Made by a program: the position numbers and the translations under genes | Notes under the pieces: generated by a model | Told to the model about the DNA's origin: nothing | What the model saw: only the letters and a program-made list of their open reading frames with translations | The model's database searches: none | DNA from: Clostridia bacterium | Lineage (GTDB): Bacteria > Bacillota > Clostridia > Oscillospirales > CAG-272 | Direction: 5' to 3' | Assembly: GCA_017398585.1 (NCBI GenBank) | Contig: JAFQFS010000103.1 | Span: 1-49,938, forward strand | DNA length: 49,938 nt | Shown: positions 42,297-49,938 of the stretch, piece after piece | Layout of the letters: every line of letters begins with the position of its first letter | Position numbering within the stretch: position 1 is the stretch's first letter

Positions 42297-42941
42297 TTAC
42301 AGCAGCGGTGCACCGGCGAACGTGGAAAAATACCGGTCCGCCGCTGTTTTCATTTCTTCTGTGAAGTCCTCGCCGGACGGATCGTATACCCCGACGGTGT
42401 ACAGACCGGCTTCACGTGCGGTTTTCACAGCGTGGATGTTGTCGTCGAAGAAGACGGTACCGGCGATGTCCGCACCGATCCGCCGGACCGCTTCGATATA
42501 GATCTGCGGATCGGATTTGGTCGTGCCGAAGTCGTCGCAGCTCCAGACGTTGCCGAACCAGCCGAAAATCCCGAGCCGCTTCAGACACGGGTCGACCATT
42601 TTGTGCGGGCTTGCCGTGAGGACGTGCAGGCTGCATCCGTGTTCGCGGAGCATTGTCAGGTAATTGCGCACGCCTTCTTTCAGTCCGATGATATCGCGGT
42701 ATTTCGGCAGGGCATAGTCGTCCATCATCGCGAACATTTCGTCAAGTGTGAGCGGAACGTGCAGCTCATCGCGGAAATATTTCGCCGTGCCGATGTCGCC
42801 GAGCGGGGTGATCCGCTTGATGACGTCGGCGGGATAGGGGGTGTTTGTTGTGCGGAGGATGTTCAGCATTTTCTCCGACCAGTGCGGCATGGAGTCGACG
42901 AGGGTGCCGTCGAAATCGAACATATAGACAGAATGATTCAT
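42297..42941 (-). CDS. HAD superfamily phosphatase
   Basis: A 214-residue HAD hydrolase of the beta-phosphoglucomutase/phosphoglycolate type. Motif I is FDFDGTLVDS with the nucleophile Asp near residue 9, motif II is LTASPH (Thr/Ser), and motif IV is VFFDDNIHA. A helical cap lies between I and II. Substrate is probably a sugar phosphate. The start at 42941 is preferred because the in-frame extension is antisense to the MATE gene. It follows the MATE gene by 22 bp, so cotranscription is likely; AAAGGAT serves as ribosome site. It is convergent with the serine hydrolase gene, 6 bp away. Confidence 0.88.
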   Translation of the reverse strand: MNHSVYMFDFDGTLVDSMPHWSEKMLNILRTTNTPYPADVIKRITPLGDIGTAKYFRDELHVPLTLDEMFAMMDDYALPKYRDIIGLKEGVRNYLTMLREHGCSLHVLTASPHKMVDPCLKRLGIFGWFGNVWSCDDFGTTKSDPQIYIEAVRRIGADIAGTVFFDDNIHAVKTAREAGLYTVGVYDPSGEDFTEEMKTAADRYFSTFAGAPLL

Positions 42942-42963
42942 AAAAATCCTTTCAGAAAAGGCA

Positions 42964-44379
42964 TCATACCTTCTTTTTGTACCACTGGTCGCCGCGGTAG
43001 CGGAACATGGTGAAGCCGAAGCGGGTGAGCTGGTCGATGAGGAGGGAGATCCACGCGCCGTAGACACCGAGTCCCATCGGGTAACAGAGAACGAACGTCA
43101 GGATCGGACGCACGAGCGCAATGGAAACAAACGATACCAGCGCCGTGTAGCGGGTGTCGCCGGCACCGTTGAGACAGCCGCGGCAGATGACCTGCGCGAC
43201 CTGGAAGGGGGCAGTTACGGCAACGATGTACAGAAGATGCCGTCCTACGCGGATGACCTCGGGATCGTCCGAGAAGAGCCGGACGAGAAGTCCGCCGCCG
43301 AACGTGAAGATCAGGACGAGAAGCACGCTGATGCACGCGCCGAACCGCTGACCGATCCGTCCGTAGACGATCGACATGTCCGGGCGTTTCCGGCCGAGGT
43401 TCTGTCCGACGAGGGCGGAGGATGCCGTACCGAGACCGTCGCCGACCGTGAACGACAGCGTGATAATGCTCATGACGATCTGATGCGTTGCGAATTCCAT
43501 CGTACCGAGTTCCGCGACGAGCTTTGCGTAGGAGAAGAACCCGAACCGCATGAAGACCTGTTCGACAAGGGAGCCGCTGCCGATCGAGAAGACGGTTTTC
43601 AGCTGGTCGGTGTCCCATTTCAGCATATCGGCGGGACGCAGGAAGAGGAAGCGGTCTTTGATGCAGACGGAGCGGATGGAGATCACTGCCGACGCGAAGT
43701 TGCCGAGCATGGTCGCGATTGCCGCGCCGATGACGCCGAGTTTCGGGAAAAACAGCAGACCGTTGATGAGAACGGCGTTGAAGACGAGGTTGACCACGTT
43801 CGCGGACAGGTTGGTTGTCATGGAAATGCGCGTGTTGCCGCAGCCGCGCTGTGCGGCGTTGATGATGAGCGAGATGACCGTGAAGTTCATCCCGACCATG
43901 CAGATGCGGAAATACGGGATCGCGAGGTCGATCGTGTCCTCCTGCGCCCCGGCGAACAGAAGCAGCGGACGCGACACCGCAAAGGCGATTACGGTGAAGA
44001 CCGCGCACAAGATGAACGCCAGCGGCAGAACCATTGCAAGGCAGCGGTTCGCGCCTTCCTGATTTTTCTCACCGAAGCGCCGGCTGACCATTGCGTTGAC
44101 GGCGATGCTGAGGGACAGAAAGATTGCATAGAACAACAGTCTCGGCTGATTCGTCAGACCGACCGCCGCGACGGCGGTTTCCCCGACAGTGGAGACCATT
44201 ACGGAGTCTATGAACGAGATCAGACCGATCAGGACGGATTCCATCAGAGCGGGCCATGCGATGCGGACAAAGCTGCGGTACATTTCCCCGGCGGGATAGT
44301 CGTCGCCGAGCTTCTGATCCGGACGCACCATGTATTCCGGCAGAAGGAGCTTGCGGAGGGGTTGTGGTATGGGAATCAT
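42964..44379 (-). CDS. MATE family efflux transporter (second)
   Basis: A 471-residue, twelve-helix MATE exporter. LMESVLIGLISFIDSVMVS and GLTNQPRLLFYAIFLSLSIA lie in the N-terminal bundle and IGSGSLVEQVFMRFG in the C-terminal bundle. It belongs to a different subgroup from the first MATE in this window. Substrate unknown. The start at 44379 is chosen over 44454 because the promoter (44443-44471) lies between. The ribosome site is weak. First gene of a unit with the HAD phosphatase. Confidence 0.92.
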   Translation of the reverse strand: MIPIPQPLRKLLLPEYMVRPDQKLGDDYPAGEMYRSFVRIAWPALMESVLIGLISFIDSVMVSTVGETAVAAVGLTNQPRLLFYAIFLSLSIAVNAMVSRRFGEKNQEGANRCLAMVLPLAFILCAVFTVIAFAVSRPLLLFAGAQEDTIDLAIPYFRICMVGMNFTVISLIINAAQRGCGNTRISMTTNLSANVVNLVFNAVLINGLLFFPKLGVIGAAIATMLGNFASAVISIRSVCIKDRFLFLRPADMLKWDTDQLKTVFSIGSGSLVEQVFMRFGFFSYAKLVAELGTMEFATHQIVMSIITLSFTVGDGLGTASSALVGQNLGRKRPDMSIVYGRIGQRFGACISVLLVLIFTFGGGLLVRLFSDDPEVIRVGRHLLYIVAVTAPFQVAQVICRGCLNGAGDTRYTALVSFVSIALVRPILTFVLCYPMGLGVYGAWISLLIDQLTRFGFTMFRYRGDQWYKKKV

Positions 44380-44442
44380 TGTCGTTCTCTTTTCCTTGAA
44401 AAATGAGGCTTGTCTTGATTCAGAGAAGCGTTTCTGGTATGG

Positions 44443-44471
44443 ATTATAGCACACATCCGGAGGTAAATCAA
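44443..44471 (-). promoter_or_regulatory. Promoter of the MATE-HAD unit
   Basis: Minus strand TTGATT (44466-44471), 17-bp spacer, TATAAT (44443-44448). Confidence 0.75.
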
Positions 44472-44501
44472 CCGGACGCTCAAAAAAATCGCCAATTTCT
44501 C

Positions 44502-44530
44502 TTGTGTTTTTGAGATCAATATTGTATAAT
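44502..44530 (+). promoter_or_regulatory. Promoter of the PHP gene
   Basis: TTGTGT (44502-44507), 17-bp spacer, TATAAT (44525-44530). Confidence 0.65.
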
Positions 44531-44587
44531 GTCCATACAGGTCACAGACCGATTTCGTGAAAATTATCTTTGAAAGGAAGTAACATT

Positions 44588-45508
44588 ATGAAACAGCAGC
44601 AGGCATTCGGCGGAAACGAAAAAATGCTGAAAGGCGGTCTTCACTGCCATACCACACGTTCGGACGGACGCGGAACTCCGGAAGAGGTCATCCGTCTACA
44701 CTACGAAAACGGATACGATTTTCTTGCGCTGACCGACCATCGGTACTACAACTACACCAATTTTGCACCGGATGTGCCGATCACGATCCTTCCCGGCATG
44801 GAATACGACAATACGTTTGAACGCGGCAAGGGCTTCCGCTGCTTCCACACCGTCTGCATCGGTCCCGCGAAGGAGGACGGCAACGGCTACGAACAGGACG
44901 AACGTCTCGAATCCGGCAAGGCGAAGAATCAGGAAGAATACCAGCCCTATCTCGACGAGATCCACGCGAAGAACAACATGACCGTGTACTGCCATCCCGA
45001 ATGGAGCTCCACACCCGCGCGTTACTTCGAAAAGCTCGAAGGCAACTTCGCGATGGAGATCTGGAACAGCGGCTGCGTGATCGAAGACGACATGGATACC
45101 GACGCGGCATACTGGGATGAACTGCTCGGTCAGGGCAAGCGCATCTACGGCGTTGCGACCGACGACGGCCACGGCATGAACCATCACTGCAAGGGCTGGG
45201 TCAGAGTCCGTGCGGAAAACAACATCAACTCCATCCTCGCGGCGCTGAAGGAAGGCAAGTTCTACTCCTCCTGCGGTCCCGAGATCTACAATTTCTACTT
45301 CGATGAGGGTGTTGCCGTGGTCGAATGTTCTGCGGCGTGCAAGATCCGCCTCCACAGCGACATGCATCCGACCCGCATCGTCCGCTCCGCCGACGGTGAA
45401 CTCACCCGTGCCGAATTCAAGATCGGCGACGGTTACGACTACATCCGCGCCGTTGTCATCGACAAGGACGGCAAGTACGCATGGACGAACCCGATTTTTC
45501 TGGATTGA
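44588..45508 (+). CDS. PHP domain metal-dependent phosphoesterase-like protein
   Basis: A 306-residue protein of the PHP family. LHCHTTRSDGRGTPEEVI (metal-binding HCH), FLALTDHR (Asp-His) and the later VYCHPEW and GVATDDGHG supply the metal ligands of a distorted TIM barrel. Such proteins hydrolyse phosphoesters, often at unknown substrates. A short C-terminal beta-rich segment follows (about 240-306). GAAAGGAAG sets the start at 44588. Codon use is strongly biased like GH3, GH36 and pflB. A palindromic repeat and then the sulfatase gene follow in the same direction. Confidence 0.87.
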   Translation: MKQQQAFGGNEKMLKGGLHCHTTRSDGRGTPEEVIRLHYENGYDFLALTDHRYYNYTNFAPDVPITILPGMEYDNTFERGKGFRCFHTVCIGPAKEDGNGYEQDERLESGKAKNQEEYQPYLDEIHAKNNMTVYCHPEWSSTPARYFEKLEGNFAMEIWNSGCVIEDDMDTDAAYWDELLGQGKRIYGVATDDGHGMNHHCKGWVRVRAENNINSILAALKEGKFYSSCGPEIYNFYFDEGVAVVECSAACKIRLHSDMHPTRIVRSADGELTRAEFKIGDGYDYIRAVVIDKDGKYAWTNPIFLD

Positions 45509-45520
45509 ATAATGTTTTCG

Positions 45521-45578
45521 CGGGGAACCTTTTTTAAGGAAAAAGGTTCCCCGTACCCCTCCAAAAACCTTTTGAAAC
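45521..45578. repeat. Palindromic repeat family P, solo left end (copy D)
   Basis: Stem CGGGGAACCTTTTT (45521-45534) / AAAAAGGTTCCCCG (45540-45553), then TACCCCTCCAAAAACCTTTT. Compared with other copies the stem changes AAAC/GTTT to AACC/GGTT on both arms, keeping pairing. It separates the PHP and sulfatase genes and may limit read-through. Confidence 0.8.
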
Positions 45579-45595
45579 TGGGTGGAAGATAAAAT

Positions 45596-47083
45596 ATGGA
45601 AAAATGCAAACCGAATGTTGTGATTATTTATGCGGATGACCTCGGATACGGGGATCTCGGGTGCTACGGAGCGCAGGAGATTGCGACGCCGAACGTGGAC
45701 GCGCTGGCGGCAGAAGGGCTGCGCTTCACACAGGCGTATTCGACCTCGCCGGTGTGTACGCCCGCGCGCTATTCGCTGATGACCGGACGCTATCCTTCCA
45801 GACGGCAGGGGGTACACATCCTTCCCGGAGATGCCGCGTGCATTATTGACGAGGGGGTGTACACGCTTCCGCAGCTCTTCCGTGACAGCGGCTACCGGAC
45901 GGCAGTTGTTGGAAAATGGCATCTGGGGCTGAGCGACGGCTCCGCGCCCATCGACTGGAACCGTCCCGTTGACCGGACGCCGCTGGACGTAGGCTTTGAC
46001 GAATGCTTCATTTTCCCTGCGACCGCCGACCGGGTACCGTGCGTATACTTCGACGGACGGAACGTGCTGAACCTCGATCCGGACGATCCGATCACCGTCC
46101 TGTACGATGTTCCGCAGAATCCGTTCCCGGAAGTACCGACCGGGCGGGACAATCCGGAACTTCTGAAAATGAAGGCGTCGCACGGGCATGACATGACGAT
46201 CGTGAACGGCATCGGGCGCATCGGCTACATGCGCGGCGGAACGGCGGCGCTCTGGCGGGACGAGGATCTCGCGGAGACCTTCCTCGAGAGGGCGAAAACG
46301 TTTGTAAACGAGAACCGGGACCGTCCGTTCTTCCTGTATTACGCTCTGCATCAGCCGCACGTGCCGCGCCTGCCTTCGAAACGCTTCGAGGGTGTGACCG
46401 GACTCGGTCCGCGCGGGGACGTCATTGCGGAGATGGACTGGTGCGTCGGCGAGATTATGGACTGTCTGCGGGAAAACGGACTGCTTGAAAACACAATCGT
46501 GATCTTCTCGAGCGACAACGGTCCCGTTCTCGACGACGGCTACATCGACCGCGCGGTCGATCTGAACGGCGAACACCGTCCGGCGGGACCCCTGCGCGGC
46601 GGCAAGTACAGCCGGTTCGAAGGCGGCATCCGCATCCCGTTCCTCGCAAGCTGGCCGGGACACATCCGACCGGGTGTGAGCTACGCGCTCCTGTCGCAGG
46701 TCGACCTGCTCGCGTCGTTCGCGGACATGCTCGGCGCGGATATCCCCGCATGCGACAGCGTGAACCTGTTCGGTGCGCTGACCGGTGAGGACGGCTTCGG
46801 ACGGAACGAAATCTACGCGGAAGGCACGCGCACGGGCAAAGTCCTCCGTCGCGGAAAGTGGCTTTACATCGAGCCGGACGACGGGATACCGTTCCAGCGT
46901 CTGACGTCAACCGAGACCGCGAATTCCCGTGATCCCCAGCTTTACAACCTCGACTACGACATCGGCGAAACCCGCAATCTGGCGTACCGCTATCCGAAAA
47001 TTGTGTCGGCGATGCAGGCGCGGATCGGCGAGATCAAGTGCGGAAACGTGGAGGAAAAATCGGAGGAATTCCGGTTGTTCTGA
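45596..47083 (+). CDS. Sulfatase (Cys-type, S1 family-like)
   Basis: A 495-residue sulfatase hydrolysing sulfate esters. The signature CTPARYSLMTGRYP holds Cys 54, which must be converted to formylglycine; anaerobes do this with a radical SAM maturase. Metal ligands are in IYADDLGYGDLG (11-22) and IFSSDNGP, and ALHQPHVP adds the His motif. The C-terminal region (ELYNLDYDIGETRNL-type) is typical of S1 sulfatases. There is no signal peptide, so sulfated oligosaccharides would have to be imported. A ribosome site GGTGGAAG precedes the start. Substrate unknown. Confidence 0.92.
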   Translation: MEKCKPNVVIIYADDLGYGDLGCYGAQEIATPNVDALAAEGLRFTQAYSTSPVCTPARYSLMTGRYPSRRQGVHILPGDAACIIDEGVYTLPQLFRDSGYRTAVVGKWHLGLSDGSAPIDWNRPVDRTPLDVGFDECFIFPATADRVPCVYFDGRNVLNLDPDDPITVLYDVPQNPFPEVPTGRDNPELLKMKASHGHDMTIVNGIGRIGYMRGGTAALWRDEDLAETFLERAKTFVNENRDRPFFLYYALHQPHVPRLPSKRFEGVTGLGPRGDVIAEMDWCVGEIMDCLRENGLLENTIVIFSSDNGPVLDDGYIDRAVDLNGEHRPAGPLRGGKYSRFEGGIRIPFLASWPGHIRPGVSYALLSQVDLLASFADMLGADIPACDSVNLFGALTGEDGFGRNEIYAEGTRTGKVLRRGKWLYIEPDDGIPFQRLTSTETANSRDPQLYNLDYDIGETRNLAYRYPKIVSAMQARIGEIKCGNVEEKSEEFRLF

Positions 47084-47114
47084 CAGTATTGTTGTGTGTG
47101 CAGGGCGTTTGTTC

Positions 47115-47175
47115 TTGAGAGGAACCTTTTCAGAGGAAAGGTTCCTCTCAAACTCTCCTCCAAACCTCTTAAATA
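47115..47175. repeat. Palindromic repeat family P, solo left end (copy E)
   Basis: Stem TTGAGAGGAACCTTT (47115-47129) / AAAGGTTCCTCTCAA (47137-47151), then ACTCTCCTCCAAACCTCTTAAA, a diverged version of the shared tail. It lies just after the sulfatase gene and could terminate it. It runs directly into repeat X. Confidence 0.75.
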
Positions 47176-47177
47176 AG

Positions 47178-47300
47178 GGGATTTTCGGTGGAGTACGGCT
47201 AAAATTGTTCGATCCGTAGCCATATAGTAATAAAAATCATGGGGAATAGTGGAGCGACTTCTCAAAACTCCGTTTTGTTCAGCGCTCGGCACTTCCGTAT
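47178..47300. repeat. Dispersed repeat X, copy 2
   Basis: Inverted counterpart of 1-127, with an identical core of over 40 nt at its right half and a diverged middle. Contains the nested hairpin GAGCG...CAAAAC-TCC-GTTTTG...CGCTC. This and the following repeats fill the 615-bp gap between sulfatase and ABC ATPase genes; short open frames here are not credible genes. Confidence 0.85.
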
Positions 47301-47353
47301 ACTGGATTCAGTGCGCCCTTGTAGAATTCAGCTACTGTAAGTATAACACCGCT

Positions 47354-47372
47354 CGAGTTGCAAAGCAACTCG
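47354..47372. repeat. Small hairpin between repeats X and Y
   Basis: CGAGTTGC-AAA-GCAACTCG, an 8-bp perfect stem. It is similar in size to, and partly matches, the hairpins inserted in copy C of family P (GAGTT core). The flanks (47301-47353 and 47373-47439) show nothing recognisable. Confidence 0.7.
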
Positions 47373-47439
47373 TCTTGGCATGCCGCCGTTCGTGCTTTGC
47401 GTTTGTTGAGACTTAAAGTCAGCTGATAGACCCATCCAA

Positions 47440-47575
47440 AATCCCCCTTTTACTAACCCATATCCACTATACAAATCGGCTACCGCAGTATAAAGTTCTT
47501 TGCCTAAGACACGAAGTGTCTTGTGCTTTCTTTCAAGAAAGCGCGTTTTCCCTTCACGAACGCTTCGCACTCTCT
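47440..47575. repeat. Dispersed repeat Y, copy 2, with extra hairpin
   Basis: Direct counterpart of 128-215. It contains AAGACAC-GAA-GTGTCTT (47506-47522), absent from copy 1, followed by the shared hairpin GCTTTCTT-TC-AAGAAAGC (47525-47542) and GTTTTCCCTT. It lies 46 bp before the ABC operon promoter. Confidence 0.7.
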
Positions 47576-47620
47576 CTATTTTGTCCCCAAAAAGAGATGC
47601 GGGCGTTTTTTTCGGTTCTC

Positions 47621-47649
47621 TTGAATATTGGGGGAAATGGTGTTATAAT
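47621..47649 (+). promoter_or_regulatory. Promoter of the sugar ABC operon
   Basis: TTGAAT (47621-47626), 17-bp spacer, TATAAT (47644-47649). Confidence 0.78.
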
Positions 47650-47698
47650 TGAAGCGTAAATTCCAATCTTTATCCATGTCAATCAAAGGAAAAAGACC

Positions 47699-48799
47699 AT
47701 GAAACTTGTATTACAGAATCTGACGAAAAAATTTCCCAACCGGAACCGGAAGGTGAAGGAAGACGTCGTTGCGGTGGATAATTTCACGTTTGAGATCCCC
47801 GACGGCGAACTGATCGGGCTGCTCGGCCCGTCCGGATGCGGCAAGAGTACCACACTGAATCTCATCTGCGGTCTGCAGAAACCCACATCCGGTAAAATTT
47901 TCTTCGGTGACGACGACGTCACCGACCTGCCTCCCGAAAACCGCGGTGTCGGGCTGGTGTTCCAGAACTACGCCCTGTACCCGCATCTTACCGTTCTCCA
48001 GAATATCATGTTCCCGCTCGAGAACCTGCGCGGAGCGGACAAAATGACCAGGCCGCAGATGGTCGAAAAGGCGACACAGATCGCGAAGCTCGTCCAGATC
48101 GACGGACTGCTTGACCGTAAGCCGAGCGAACTTTCCGGCGGTCAGCAGCAGCGCGTTGCCATTGCACGTGCACTCGTCAAGATGCCGCGCGTCCTCCTGC
48201 TTGACGAACCGCTCTCCAACCTCGATGCGCGTCTTCGTCTGCAGACCCGCGAGGAGATCAAGCGTATCCAACGCGAAACCGGCATCACGACCGTGTTTGT
48301 TACCCACGACCAGGACGAAGCCATGAGCATTTCCGACCGCATCGTCGTCATGAAGGACGGCGTCGTCCAGCAGATCGGCAAGCCTCAGGACGTGTACGAC
48401 GATCCAGTGAATCTGTTTGTCGCGAAATTCCTCGGTACGCCCCCGATCAATGTCTTCGAAGGCTCCGTGAAGAACGGAAAACTCATCATCGGCGCGGATA
48501 CCGTGCTTGATGTGAAGGGTGTCCCCGATCAGGAGGTCTGGGTCGGCATCCGTCCGGAAGGATTTGTCCTCGACGACGGCGGCGCGATGAGCTGCAGGCT
48601 CTCCGCTCTTGAGGTCATGGGCCGAGACGTCAGCATCGTTTCGACAAACGAATGCTCCGCAAATCCGACCGTCCGCTCGATTATCAGTGCGGAAAACAAG
48701 GTCGACCTTGCGGCGGATACCGTCCGCTTTGCCCTCAAGCCGAAAAAGGTCTTCCTTTTCCATAAGAAGACCGAAGAGCGCATCCGTTTTGATGCCTGA
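47699..48799 (+). CDS. Sugar ABC transporter ATP-binding protein (MsmK/UgpC type)
   Basis: A 366-residue CUT1-type ATPase. Walker A is GPSGCGKSTT (43-52), the signature LSGGQQQRVAIARAL, Walker B VLLLDEPLSNLD, and the switch histidine is in FVTHDQDEAMS. The C-terminal 110 residues form the OB/TOBE regulatory domain, though shortened and diverged. Such ATPases can energise several sugar importers in one cell. AAAGGA precedes the start. The permease gene follows after 17 bp. Confidence 0.93.
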   Translation: MKLVLQNLTKKFPNRNRKVKEDVVAVDNFTFEIPDGELIGLLGPSGCGKSTTLNLICGLQKPTSGKIFFGDDDVTDLPPENRGVGLVFQNYALYPHLTVLQNIMFPLENLRGADKMTRPQMVEKATQIAKLVQIDGLLDRKPSELSGGQQQRVAIARALVKMPRVLLLDEPLSNLDARLRLQTREEIKRIQRETGITTVFVTHDQDEAMSISDRIVVMKDGVVQQIGKPQDVYDDPVNLFVAKFLGTPPINVFEGSVKNGKLIIGADTVLDVKGVPDQEVWVGIRPEGFVLDDGGAMSCRLSALEVMGRDVSIVSTNECSANPTVRSIISAENKVDLAADTVRFALKPKKVFLFHKKTEERIRFDA

Positions 48800-48816
48800 A
48801 CACGCAGGAGGTCTTT

Positions 48817-49707
48817 ATGGATAACCGAAATTCCAAAGCATGGCTGTACCTGCTGCCGGCGATCCTGTTTCTCGGGGTGTTCATGGTCTATCCGCTCGTC
48901 GACGTGTTCATCTACTCGTTTGAGGAAGGCTACAACTCCGCGTCCCAGACGTTCTTCGGCGTGGGCGGTTACAACTATTCGTACGTTCTGCACGATCCCT
49001 ACTTCCTGCAGGCGGTGAAGAATACGTTCATCCTCGTTATCATCACTGTTCCGCTGTCCACGGGGATCGCTTTGCTGATCTCGCTCGGACTCAGCTCCAT
49101 CAAACCGCTCAAAAACCTGTTCCAGACCGTGTATTTCCTGCCGTACGTTACCAATACGCTTGCGGTGGGCTTAGTCTTCATGATCCTCTTCAAGAAAACG
49201 CCGTACACGGACGGGCTTGCGAATCTCATCCTGAGTCTGTTCTCAGCCGGTCCGATCGACTTCATTGACGGTCCGTACTGGGCGAAGATGTTCGTCCTCT
49301 GCTTCTATACCGTCTGGGTCGTCATGCCGTTCAAGATTCTGATCCTGACAAGCGCCCTCGCGTCGGTCAAGCAGGACTATTACAACGCCGCCAAGATCGA
49401 CGGCACCCCGCGTTTCCGTGTCTTCACGAAGATCACGCTCCCGATGATCTCCCCGATGCTGTTCTACCTCATCATCACCGGTTTCATCGGCGCATTCAAG
49501 GCGTACAGCGACGCGGTCGCCCTGTTCGGCACGAACCTCAACGCCGCTGAAATGAACACCATCGTCGGCTATGTCTACGATATGCTTTACGGCGACAGCG
49601 GCGGATATCCGTCGTACGCGTCTGCGGCGGCGATCATCCTGTTCGTTATCGTCCTGACCATCACGTGCATCAACCTGCTCGTCAGCAAAAAGCACGTCCA
49701 TTATTAA
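48817..49707 (+). CDS. Sugar ABC transporter permease (MalF/UgpA type)
   Basis: A 296-residue, six-helix inner-membrane permease. The EAA loop that contacts the ATPase reads YYNAAKIDGTPRFRVFTKIT, with the family-typical LPMISP following. Usually a second permease (MalG/UgpE type) and a binding protein accompany it; neither is present before the window ends, where a repeat element begins. AGGAGGTC sets the start. Confidence 0.92.
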   Translation: MDNRNSKAWLYLLPAILFLGVFMVYPLVDVFIYSFEEGYNSASQTFFGVGGYNYSYVLHDPYFLQAVKNTFILVIITVPLSTGIALLISLGLSSIKPLKNLFQTVYFLPYVTNTLAVGLVFMILFKKTPYTDGLANLILSLFSAGPIDFIDGPYWAKMFVLCFYTVWVVMPFKILILTSALASVKQDYYNAAKIDGTPRFRVFTKITLPMISPMLFYLIITGFIGAFKAYSDAVALFGTNLNAAEMNTIVGYVYDMLYGDSGGYPSYASAAAIILFVIVLTITCINLLVSKKHVHY

Positions 49708-49721
49708 AAAATTGAATAATC

Positions 49722-49938
49722 GGGGAGAAACTTTTTGAAAAAAGTTTCTCCCCGAACCCCACTTCAAAAACTTTTGAACGAATAGAGCGGCAAGGTACAG
49801 TGTAGATTCGGAATACCTTGATTTTGTACAGTTTACAAAATCTAATTTTCCGAACGATTTGTATTTACTCTGTCACTCTATATAGTATAAAGTTTTTTGA
49901 AAGGGGTTCGGGGAAAACTTTTTTTCAAAAAAGTTTTC
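49722..49938. mobile_element. MITE-like palindromic element P (copy F, reaches window end)
   Basis: The left end is a 15-bp stem GGGGAGAAACTTTTT (49722-49736) / 49739-49753 plus CGAACCCCACTTCAAAAACTT. The right end (from about 49889) reads AAAGTTTTTTGAAAGGGGTT, then CGGGGAAAACTTTTTTT, the inverted complement of the left. Inner sequence includes GGTACAGTGTAGATT, similar to AGTGCAGTGTAAAT in copy C and AGTACAGTGCAGATT in copy B. No coding capacity. It is cut by the window end. Confidence 0.72.

Noticed and set aside
47328-47570. Open frames in the gap before the ABC ATPase
   Set aside because: They run through repeat Y and its hairpins and show no protein-like pattern.

Overview
The window looks like chromosome of an uncultured, anaerobic, glycan-fermenting Clostridia (Firmicutes), probably gut-associated. 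Supporting signs are a pyruvate formate-lyase pair, a Cys-type sulfatase, Gram-positive lipoproteins, FecCD-type and MalF-type ABC transporters, near-consensus sigma-A promoters with 17-bp spacers, AGGAGG ribosome sites, and small XRE regulators paired with DUF6809-like proteins. Base composition is GC-rich in genes and AT-rich in intergenic repeats. No rRNA, tRNA, CRISPR array, phage or insertion-sequence transposase was seen.

Layout. 1-300: repeats and a promoter. 295-1524: histidine phosphatase, then a divergent small-XRE/DUF6809 pair. 1.6-11.1 kb: carbohydrate enzymes (GH3, GH32, Gfo/Idh oxidoreductase, GH28-like, a URO-D superfamily protein, GH36). 11.2-18.1 kb: a seven-gene, overlapping minus-strand operon joining a FecCD-type transporter (probably molybdate/tungstate, MolABC-like) to a three-subunit molybdenum hydroxylase and a MobA/MocA-like nucleotidyltransferase. 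18.3-24 kb: ECF sigma factor with a very long C-terminal extension, mutY, a large XRE-type regulator and a DUF3800 protein. 24-29 kb: sialidase, radical SAM protein, GH5-like enzyme and an orphan sugar-binding lipoprotein. 29-32.3 kb: pflA and pflB, with a ZTP (pfl-motif) riboswitch and terminator in front of pflB. 32.4-33.5 kb: a second DUF6809/XRE module with three tandem XRE genes. 33.6-47.1 kb: pectate-lyase-like protein, GH43, cysK, MATE, a GH39 / clan GH-A / serine hydrolase operon, HAD phosphatase, second MATE, PHP protein and sulfatase. 47.1-49.9 kb: repeats, then a sugar ABC ATPase and permease.

How it fits together. About ten glycan-active enzymes lie in small, separately promoted units. 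None has a visible signal peptide, so they probably act in the cytoplasm on imported oligosaccharides. No AraC, LacI or GntR regulator is present. Pyruvate from sugars can feed PFL, whose expression appears tied to folate/one-carbon status through the riboswitch.

The most unusual content is (i) the repeated XRE/DUF6809 module with a conserved promoter-operator of about 46 nt, and (ii) families of palindromic intergenic repeats, some with terminal inverted repeats, in which small hairpins are present in one copy and absent in another.
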